From Micropterix aruncella (Eukaryota > Arthropoda > Insecta > Lepidoptera > Micropterigidae), in contig OX155974.1 of NCBI GenBank assembly GCA_944548615.1, forward strand, positions 930,001 through 994,000: a DNA stretch of 64,000 bases, written 5' to 3'. The translations under genes and the position numbers were made by a program. The notes below the pieces were generated by a model. The model did not search any database and was not told where the DNA came from. It saw only the letters and a list, made by a program, of their open reading frames with translations. Positions within the stretch are counted from its first letter, which is position 1, and the number at the start of each line of letters is the position of its first letter. Of the stretch, positions 56,470 to 64,000 are shown piece after piece.

Positions 56470-58940
56470 CTTCGTTTCGTCGTCATTGTCTACAACTGTC
56501 TGACGTTCCATGTTAAAACGCAAGCATGGACAACCCGCTCTATACCATATTCAATTGGACTATTTCAGGGCTGTTGCCTCTCCCCGACGATTTATAATAT
56601 AGTTTTTAATATACTGCTGGAAAGCCTGACCCAGTTTGACAGGAAGTGGGGCTACCGTTTTAAAACAGACGGCCAATACACCTCGTCGTGCCTCGCTTTT
56701 GCCGACGACCTAACTTTCATCACCAGAAGCCCCAAGCAGATTTCCCTGCTATTACAGAAAGTGGAGCTTTTCTGCGACTGGTCAGGCTGTATAAAAGTGA
56801 AGCCCTCCAAATGTTTTTGCCTTGGACTCGCCCGCATAGACACAAAATTTACATTCTATGATCCCAAATTGGTCTATAAGGGCTCTAATATCTCCGTTAT
56901 AGACCCAAACAATCATTTCAAATTCCTCGGCAGAAAAATCACCCATCAGGGAAAAGACGTCTCGGGCGATCATGTTATAGAGCATTTCAAAAGTTGCCTG
57001 GCAAAAATAGATGCCTTGCTAATTTCTGGCCCTCGTAAGGCCTGGTTCTATGACAATTATCTAACGTCACATTTGTCATGGCCCTTTCTTATTTACGATT
57101 TTACCAAAACCCAACTGTCCCGTCTAGATGCGCTGGTGACAGCTAGTTTAAAATCCTGGCTGTCCTTAGCCAAACCAGCTGACCCCTCGACTCTCTTCAG
57201 GTCCAAACAAAATTTTCGGCTAGCGCTAAAACTGCCCTCTCTGCTCTACGCCAACTCCAGAATAACCAAAAATTCGATTCTGTGCAATTCCAAAGATCCG
57301 GCAATATCGAAGCACGTAATAAGTGACCGTAGTGATTCATATGATCTACAAGCCCGCGTAGACTTCCACAAAAAGTTCCTTACTGGAATCAGCCAGAATG
57401 GCACTGGTCTGGGGTATGGCAGTACAACTACGAGCGACGTGGACTTGAAGAAGTCTCTTTTGCGGGGAGATTACGACAGCAACAGTATGGCTTACGCTAT
57501 TGGCCTTCAATGCCAGAATGATTGGACAACAATTGGGGACTTTTGCATTCCGCCTCCAATGCACTGGAAGATAATGCTCTATGACTGGACGCCAGAGATG
57601 CTGAAATTTTATTTGAATGCCTTTCAGCATACACTTCCAGACCCCAGTAACCTCGCTCGTTGGAGCTTTACCGAGGATAGTTCTTGTCCCCTCTGTAGCA
57701 ATACCCCTTGCACAGCTAGACACATTCTAGCTGGCTGCAAGGTGGCCCTAGATCAAGGACGGTACACTTACCGCCATCACAAAGTTCTCGCTGTTATTCG
57801 CGAGGTAATTAGTCTCTCAGTGGCTCGTGCCAACAAGGGTTTGACAGTATCCTCCAAACCCCCAATACAGTTTGTGCGGGATGGCTCTAAAAAAGGCAAA
57901 AAAACATTTAACTACAAAACCTTTCTCAATAATCGAGAAAGCTACAGATTGGATTCTGGAGGTTGATTCGGTCTCTAAGCAGTATAAATTCCCTGAAAGT
58001 CTCGCATGCACAGCCCTCCGTCCACATATAACTCTTTACTCTCTATCTCGGAAGGTGGCTCTTTTTGTATAATTAACTGTTCTATGGGAATCAAATATCC
58101 CAAAAGACCACGAGAACAAATTAAATAAATACCATATCTTGCAAATGCCGTAACACGGAACGGCTTCACTGTTCACCTTCACGCGGTGGAAGTTGGCGCT
58201 CGTGGCCTGCCAGCTAAATCTCTATTTCACCTCTTTAAAGATCTTGGCCTTTCCAGAAAAATAATCAACTCTTTCTAAGAAAAAATATCTAAAACTGAGA
58301 TTTGCGCATCTCAAATTCTATGGCTTCGAAGGGGGGAGTGAATTGGTGGTAAGGTGAACGCTCACATGTTGCAAGACAGCTGTCCTAAACCTACGCAGCC
58401 GGTTGAAACCTACCACAGTCGGAGAATTCCCGCTACCCCAGTTGAAACCCCAAACAACGACACTGCTAAATCGACACCGGACCTTGCTTGCCCTATCTGC
58501 GGGAAACAATATAAACGATTAGCATGGTTAAACAAACACATTGCTGGGCACAATGATAGCGACGCTGCACGTCAGTGTCTTAAACCGTCGCAAGGAGTCA
58601 CGGTCAGAGTCGAACCTCATACGTCCCTAGACTCCACATCTACCCGCAGTTTGTCACCCGACCGGTCTCCTCTACCCGCGCAAAGCGTATCCTTCCCTCC
58701 TCTAAAATTCCCTTCACTTGCGAAAGAGGACTGGGAATTTCATAATAATAATTTAACTTCTATTCTTGACCACTCTGTGAACCATAATGCCCCTGCCAGC
58801 GTCCAGCTGTCGTCCTTCCAGGTGGGGGTAAGTTCGTAAGTCTGGAATCCACTGCTCACCCCCCAGAAGAGTAAAAAAAAAGTATTATGATGGGCCCGAC
58901 TCCGGTCGGTGAATTCCATGGCAGCTCCGTTTGTATTTAT
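56470..58940 (+). mobile_element. R2/NeSL-type LINE, longest copy (partial RT to 3' end)
   Basis: It interrupts unit C sequence that is continuous in unit A near 11885. From about 56570 it encodes the late RT motifs GLPLSPTIYNIVFNILLESL-like (with stops) and SCLAFADDLTFITR, then FKFLGRKITHQGKD. The open frame from 56761 continues through the knuckle CPLCSNTPCTARHILAGC and shifts frame near 57890. The endonuclease part is RPHITLYSLS, with the PD changed to PH, so the nuclease would be dead. The family 3' end is at about 58845-58940. The REL-type endonuclease separates it from the AP-endonuclease LINEs elsewhere in the window. Confidence 0.85.
58380..58845 (+). pseudogene. C2H2 segment placed between endonuclease and 3' end of the R2-type LINE
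   Basis: The frame includes LACPICGKQYKRLAWLNKHI with AGH, one clear C2H2 finger, then a Ser/Pro-rich stretch and EDWEFHNNNLTSILDHSVNH. N-terminal fingers of this kind occur in R2/NeSL-type proteins, ahead of the RT. The other copies (19195, 22500) pass directly from the endonuclease to the 3' untranslated region without this 460-base segment. It may come from a rearranged second copy. Confidence 0.65.
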
Positions 58941-59439
58941 TTATATACTACTTGGATGGTCTTAGATGGTCATCTATTGAATCTACATCTAATTAGATGG
59001 TCATCATCATACTTGCTGTATTAGCAGAAAGAGTAGAACCTATGTTTTGGAAAAAATATTATATTGCAACAGTAATGTGAGAATAGTAAGACTAAATATA
59101 ACCTAGAGACCGATGTCTCAATACCGTCTCCTAAGAGGCGTATTGTACTCATACTAATGTTTCTGCTCCTTTACTGATTCTATCACGTGACATCGACGTT
59201 TAAATTATTCAGCTTGTAAAATAAGAGTTAGTCGTGCCTCCGTTAAATAATCACTACTTTTGAATACTATTGAGACAGGTAGGTACCAACAATTTTCGGT
59301 TAAGCTATACGAAATGTAAGACAAAACATAACCTCAAAATGTATCTAGAAGTACATTTTGAGCAAAGAATATGAATAGGTAACGAGAATTAATGACAAAA
59401 TGAACGCGATTTATAGACTCTTTCAGCTTTCAGCAACTA

Positions 59440-59640
59440 GTCAGAGTGCACAACCGATTGGTGTCGCCGAACGGTGCGCAAACCGTCCAGTAGCGTCGGG
59501 CCATGCAATTCCACCATGGGTCCACAATCTGTGAGACCTGAGACACGAGAGTCTTACCCTGGGTAGCCTTTCGCACGTGGAGGCTTCTGAATAGGAGCTA
59601 AATCGTCAGTCAGTGATCAGAGAAAATAAGGATTTTATGG
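59440..59640 (+). repeat. R' fragment, unit C
   Basis: It is the counterpart of 12430-12650, with CGGTGCGCAAACCGTCCAGT and CCTTTCGCACGTGGAGGC. Confidence 0.6.
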
Positions 59641-59873
59641 CCCAAGCTGCGCGAAACCATTCGCTACCCAATATAATCAATTAGACCTTGATTAAAAGCC
59701 ATTCATTATCAATTTTATTATAGACGGACAAATAAATTGCTATTAGTTTCGCCGTCAATGCCTTCTGTGCCACAGCAAATAAATTGCTGCACCTGCATTT
59801 CACCGACGCAGAAGGGTTGCCAGCATGTACTATGGAGTTGAGCAATCTAATATGCAATTCAATGACGCTACAT

Positions 59874-59946
59874 GGCCCGGTGGCATAGTGGTTAGGAGGC
59901 CTGATCTTACATTGTAAGGTCCCGGGTTCGAATCCCCGCTGGGTCA
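59874..59946 (+). tRNA. tRNA-like sequence (probable pseudo-tRNA or SINE head), copy C
   Basis: It differs from the copy at 12859 at only a few positions (GGTTAGGAGG in the D arm). A and B boxes are kept. The anticodon arm is again irregular. Confidence 0.6.
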
Positions 59947-60219
59947 CCATTTTCCTTTGGGATAAAATTAACGGAATTGCATTCTCAATTTTGTCGATTG
60001 AATGCAATAACAAGACATTTACTTACACACAGTTATTCGCACACATACATATGCACACGTAATAGTAGGGTTGGTTATAAGAGATTGTCATATTACAATA
60101 AACCCGCCCTTTGTGATTTCACGATAAAGAGTAGAAACAAACAAACAAACAATTATATTATTAAGATTCAAATCGCTCCGTCGGAAATACGATTGTTCAA
60201 ATTACAGTAATAAATCGCA

Positions 60220-60465
60220 TGCGATAGTTCATGTTTCGTTTCTTGAAAATCAAACTCTAATTGGCAACTGAAACGTCTAATGTAATGTTACGTTTCGAGG
60301 TGCTAAATGGCATATTCAACGTTGTAATTCGTGATTTCCTGTTGAATTATTTGAAAATGACGTTCAAGAAAGACTTAAAGCTGCTCGCAAAGCCCTATTA
60401 GTAGGTGACTATCCTGTCGAGTCTCTCGTATTTGAAGGTGAAGCGAGTATCGGCATAATATCTCA
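60220..60465 (+). pseudogene. TMX2-like 5' fragment, degenerate copy in unit C
   Basis: ATGACGTTCAAGAAAGACTT at 60357 matches the start at 17935, and the frame reaches an early stop in CCCTATTAGTAGG. It is the counterpart of 13210-13470. Confidence 0.7.
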
Positions 60466-60513
60466 TTAATTACTGCCAACTACCATCACTGATCATATAC
60501 CAACCATACCTAA

Positions 60514-61097
60514 CTAGAGTTGGCAACTATAACGGGCAAACCCGTCACCTCAGGAAGTTTTAACGATTAGTCGTTCTATCTCCCTGAAGTGAGCGCAGAA
60601 TACTTGGACAAAACAGTCCACCGCAAGCTCCGCCACATGCCCGTAAGAGGCCAACGCCTTAACCGCGAGATAGCCAGGAGTGCTACCCAGCAGGCTTACA
60701 CTCACGCCCTTACTTACAATTGCGACCAGATTACTCCAGTTCGAGGTCGCTTGCGCGGTCCTCTCCCTTACGAAGCGGTGAAACGGTGTGTACCGAATCT
60801 ATCGCGGACCACGGCATTCTTTGCTTGGCTGTTCACCCAGGACCGGGTAGCAGATGGTCGTTTCAAGAGCAGTCGCCGTAAGGTCCGCAACCACCTTCGC
60901 TCGATTGGCTTACGCCGCACAGTGCGCAAACCGCCCAGGAGCGCCAGAAGGTTCCTAGGGGAAACTAGCCCTAAGGCCAGAGTCCTGCCCGGGCTCGCTC
61001 TTCATGCGTGGAGGCCGCCGGATGGGTGTTGACCCGTGAGTGTGACCAGCCCTGAACAGAATGGGTATTCGTGGCCAACTCAGCAAGCGCCCATTAG
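60514..61097 (+). repeat. Repeat R, unit C copy
   Basis: It starts CTAGAGTTGGCAACTATAAC and ends GCGCCCATTAG. Relative to 13504-14110 it has a deletion after CCAGATTACTCCAGT. Confidence 0.7.
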
Positions 61098-61569
61098 CTA
61101 TCCAACCACCCATACCAGCAACCACCCATACCTATAGCATATTCGGTTGCTAAACTACATAGTACGATTTGGCAACACTTCTACCCTGGCGAAATGCAGG
61201 TGGCGTTGATAGCATTGGCGGCCAAACTATAGCGATTTATTTAGCCATCTATAATAACATTGATAACGAATGGCTTTTTATGTTTAGGAAAAATGTGAGA
61301 TAATAGGCCCTGTTCGAGTTGGCCACGAAGACCCATTTGTTCAGGGTCGGTCACAGCCAGGCTTGCCAGGTGTTCGGTTTTTTACCGAACTGTTTGGTAT
61401 TTCAGTCCCTTGTTCGGTGTTCGGTATAAAGAAAATACTGAAGTATGGGTGGTTCGGTATTTGCGAAAGTCCTTTCATATAATCACATCATACGATTGAG
61501 CTATACATATGTTACATGTCGCCAGCCGGCGCGTGTTGTATTCGTGACCTTAATTGATCGTTGTCCATC
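61098..61569. other. Unit C sequence, empty LINE site
   Basis: TTGCTAAACTACATAGTACG near 61145-61165 is the uninterrupted version of the site filled by the LINE at 14172-17065. The inverted R end recurs near 61315-61345. No gene was seen. Confidence 0.7.
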
Positions 61570-61791
61570 CCATTTAGTGTAAAAACAGATGGGGTGAAGG
61601 CTCTTATTCAACACAGTAACGGCAAGAAACACTGTTCATTGGTGCGATCAAAAAATGTCTCAAGCAACATTAGCAAATTTTTTGATCCACCTTCTGGTGA
61701 TTTAGAAGAGAAAGAAGCTGCAGTTGAACTCACTAAAACCTATCACTCCGTTAAACATGGGCACAGCTACAATTCCTCTAACTGTGATTAA
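61570..61791 (+). pseudogene. hAT-like transposase N-terminal fragment, unit C
   Basis: It is almost identical to 17498-17719, with two clear substitutions (EEKEAAVELT). The same stop follows NSSNCD. Confidence 0.5.
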
Positions 61792-61859
61792 TTAATAAAT
61801 TAGATTCCATAAATTAGATATATTTTTGGCGTTTCCAATAAGAAGGCGCGACCGCAAAT

Positions 61860-62268
61860 GGGGGGCGCCAGTTTTGCATTCGGCAATTTTGCACAAATGT
61901 CACTTTTGACAGGTCCAAATTTGTTGAGGGCAGATTTGCAGGAGGCAACCTTGCAGGAAGCAACCTTGCAGGCGGCAACCTTCAGTACAGTTTTTAAGTT
62001 TTTCTGTTAGGTTAGGTTAGGTTAGGTTTTTCTTTCCCTAAAATCGAAGTGACATTAATTACCGGCATCCTTGTAGTGTATGACTTTTATACATCAAACT
62101 AAACATTAAAAAAAATGTTTTAAGTTTTTCTGTTAGGTTAGGTTAGGTCATTTTGACATTTGCAAAACTGCCTTCTGCAAGATTGCCTTCTGCAAAACTG
62201 CCGCCTACAAGAATGCCGTCTGCAAGATTGCCGTCTGCAAATTTGCCTTCTGCAAGTTTGATGGGACC
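61860..62268. mobile_element. MITE with 8-base target duplication CCGCAAAT
   Basis: CCGCAAAT lies at 61852-61859 and 62269-62276. Unit A has the empty site at about 17782 with one copy. The 409-base insert contains repeated TTGCAGGMGGCAAC-type modules on the left and their reverse-complement form (GCCTTCTGCAAGATT) on the right, with GTTAGGTTAGGTTAGG tracts in the middle. An 8-base duplication suggests hAT mobilisation. Confidence 0.85.
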
Positions 62269-62282
62269 CCGCAAATGCGATA

Positions 62283-62385
62283 ATATAAGCATGCGATAGT
62301 TACTGTTACTGCTCATCCCTAACTGTCAACTGAAACGTCAAATGTAATTTTAATTTTCGAGGTGCTAAATGGCCTATTTAAAAAA
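62283..62385 (+). repeat. TMX2 upstream-region copy without coding part
   Basis: GCATGCGATAGTTACTGTT, then ACTGAAACGTCAAATGTAAT, matches 17800-17900 and breaks off at CTATTTAA, before the ATG. Confidence 0.7.
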
Positions 62386-63325
62386 TTTCAGCGTCACGCT
62401 TGCACCGCGAGTGCTGAGGGTTGCAAACATGCTATAGCGTTTTTGTTATGGGTGCATCGTAGAAATGAAGACCCAGCTCCTACGTCAGTAAAGTGCTACT
62501 AGTAACTAGTGTAGGGCTAAATTATCATGCGTGGGCATAAATTATCATGTGAAGTTTATAAAGATAAAAGAAATAGGAAAACACCAACAGATGCAAATCA
62601 TGCATTGGCAAGATAGCAAATTGCCATCTGTATCGACAGATGACAGTTTTATGAAGTCTGTTATAGAAGAATACAGAAAAAGAAATATAGAAACACAGTT
62701 AAGTCAAAAAAATCCGCGAGAGGGCGCGCAACTGAACACAGTTTTTAAAGTTCCACCTTTTCGAAATTTATTTACGTTTATAAACAACTTAATAGTGCTC
62801 AAACTTTCGCAAAACTAACGCAAAATACGAGTGTCAGCGGGGATCAGTGGTTGCAATTGCATCAAAACGAAGGATTAAAATATTACACAAGAAATCTTTT
62901 ATACGGAAGAAGACAGGTACCCACCTACATATTATTTCCAATTGATTTCTGGAAGCCACAACAAAACACTCTTCACATAATTCGCACTCATAATTCGGGC
63001 GAAAAATTGCGAGGAATTGTACAGGCATTTAATTTTAATTCCTGCAAAACGTTGATTGCGCGTTTTAATTTTAATTCCTGCAAAATACTGATTACGCGTT
63101 GTAATCTTAAAATCGAACTGTCAAATAGTGAAATTCAACGCCATCTACAGGTGATTTACTGCTACACTACGGCAACGAGTTTTCAGCCATCTCACACGCA
63201 ATTACTTATCAACGCTGACAGTATTATAGTAGTAACTGAAGTTTCCGACAGGTGGCATTATATTATATTATTTTATAATAATCAATTATTTCTCACTGAT
63301 AAATACATCACTGAACATCGCTAAA
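62386..63325 (+). other. Probable 5' region of the right-edge LINE
   Basis: Two short frames (62531-62818, 62851-63324) have no recognisable motif. AGCGGGGATCAGTGGTTGCA near 62835 may lie close to the LINE start. Two tandem copies of TTTTAATTTTAATTCCTGCA lie at about 63025-63080. Confidence 0.35.
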
Positions 63326-64000
63326 ATGAATTCTAAAATGCGTTGTGCAAATGTTAGCTGTGCGGAGGAGATTACTATAAATGAGGATGCGTTATACTGC
63401 TCTAATTGTCCACTCACCTATCATTTCTACTGCGCTGGTATATCGGAAGGGAAATTCAAACAGATGCCAAAGGAAAATAAGGATACATGGAAATGCATAG
63501 CGTGTAAATCCACATTTCAAACGCGTAGTATGAAGAGCAAAAATAAAATAACAGAACCACTGGAAACTAAAGTTACAAAAGGCAATGAGTCAAGCAACAA
63601 AGCCGTTATAACATCCACAGACCTGGGGGATCTTATGAGAGAAATCCAGCTAATGCGAGCCGATTTCACTGATATGCGAGGAGAAATGTCGGAATTTAAA
63701 AATAGCATCGAGTATTGCAGTTGTACTGTTGATACCATTAACACCAAAATAACAGAAATTGATCAAGCAATTAAAAGAGTTGGAATCTGCGAAGAAGAAA
63801 TATTAGGTGTTAAAGCTAAATTAAAAAACCTTGAGGAGTCGGAAAATGCCAGAAACCAAGCAGGGTTAATGAACGATGAGAGATCAGTGGGGTGCCACAC
63901 ACGGATAAGGAGAATCTTTACGCCATGATACTACAAATGGGAACCTCAATAGGACTCAAAATGGAAGATCGAGACATTGATTATGCATATCGCATCGTAC
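63326..64000 (+). pseudogene. LINE ORF1: PHD finger, coiled coil and FP25K-like start (cut by window)
   Basis: The frame from 63326 opens MNSKMRCANVSCAEEI. It carries a PHD-type Cys4-His-Cys3 pattern: CANVSC, ALYCSNC, YHFYCAG and WKCIAC. A coiled coil follows at residues 95-180 (DLMREIQLMRADFTDMRGEM, heptad-like). The frame stops at 63928, but the +1 frame resumes DKENLYAMILQMGTSIGLKM and then DIDYAYRIV, which resembles the FP25K-like domain found in LINE ORF1 proteins. A one-base indel near 63870-63890 explains the break. ORF1 proteins bind the LINE RNA. The element continues beyond the window. Confidence 0.8.

Larger units (their letters stand above)
54326..62385. repeat. Large dispersed unit, copy C
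   Basis: It is collinear with unit A from about 9610 to 17900, interrupted by an R2-type LINE remnant (56470-58940) and a MITE (61860-62268). It lacks the CR1-group LINE found in A. It ends near 62385, inside the TMX2 upstream region. Confidence 0.75.

Noticed and set aside
57890..58072. Intact REL endonuclease in the 56470 LINE copy
   Set aside because: A frameshift near 57890, PD changed to PH and a stop before LTVLWE show that it is inactive.
62010..62160. Telomere or interstitial telomere array from GTTAGG repeats
   Set aside because: There are only a few units, they lie inside a MITE, and they are flanked by its modular repeats.

Overview
The window is from an animal, almost certainly an insect and probably a moth or butterfly. 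It is AT-rich and has spliced host exons with GT/AG boundaries. It carries CR1/Jockey-, I- and R2-type LINEs, pogo, mariner, piggyBac-like, hAT-like, copia and Helitron sequences, and short TTAGG tracts. No bacterial operons, rRNA genes or CRISPR arrays are present. Most of the window is nested transposable elements around a few host-derived coding stretches.

Three copies of one large dispersed unit frame the window: A (about 1464-18235), B (33869-39554) and C (54326-62385). Each carries an intronless C2H2 zinc-finger gene. The gene is broken by a 22-base deletion in A and open in B (369 aa) and C (370 aa). Units A and C also share a tRNA-like sequence, fragments resembling the thioredoxin-related transmembrane gene TMX2, a GC-rich repeat (here called R) and a hAT-like fragment. 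Because the units are paralogous, each serves as the empty site for insertions in another: a pogo/Tigger element in A (3722-9369, itself split by a LINE), a CR1-group LINE in A (14172-17065), an R2-type LINE remnant in C (56470-58940) and a MITE in C (61860-62268).

Between A and B lie the 3' exons of a mitochondrial phosphate carrier gene (SLC25A3/Mpcp) on the plus strand: 21369-21547, 25507-25766 continued at 28121-28131, and 31922-32011. A 5'-truncated LINE (25767-28116) sits inside the second of these exons. The exon expected just upstream of 21369 is found about 30 kb downstream, at 51988-52085, fused to a 3'-truncated LINE. The locus is therefore rearranged, present in more than one copy, or misassembled. 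Its introns are full of repeats, including a mariner split by R, an R2-type LINE and a TTAA-flanked MITE.

From 39555 to 50016, on the minus strand, is the most unusual locus: a two-ORF system. ORF-A (six exons, 579 codons, all phases compatible) encodes a protein with an N-terminal SAM domain. ORF-B starts 21 bases after the ORF-A stop and encodes a protein with two C2H2-type fingers followed by a transposase-like domain that I compare with CACTA/EnSpm transposases. ORF-B is split by a very young Ty1/copia element (42112-46233, identical 174-base LTRs, integrase core deleted in frame) and carries one 5-base frameshift. A CACTG-type terminus may lie at 39555.

The right edge holds the start of a further LINE whose ORF1 has a PHD finger, a coiled coil and the beginning of an FP25K-like domain.
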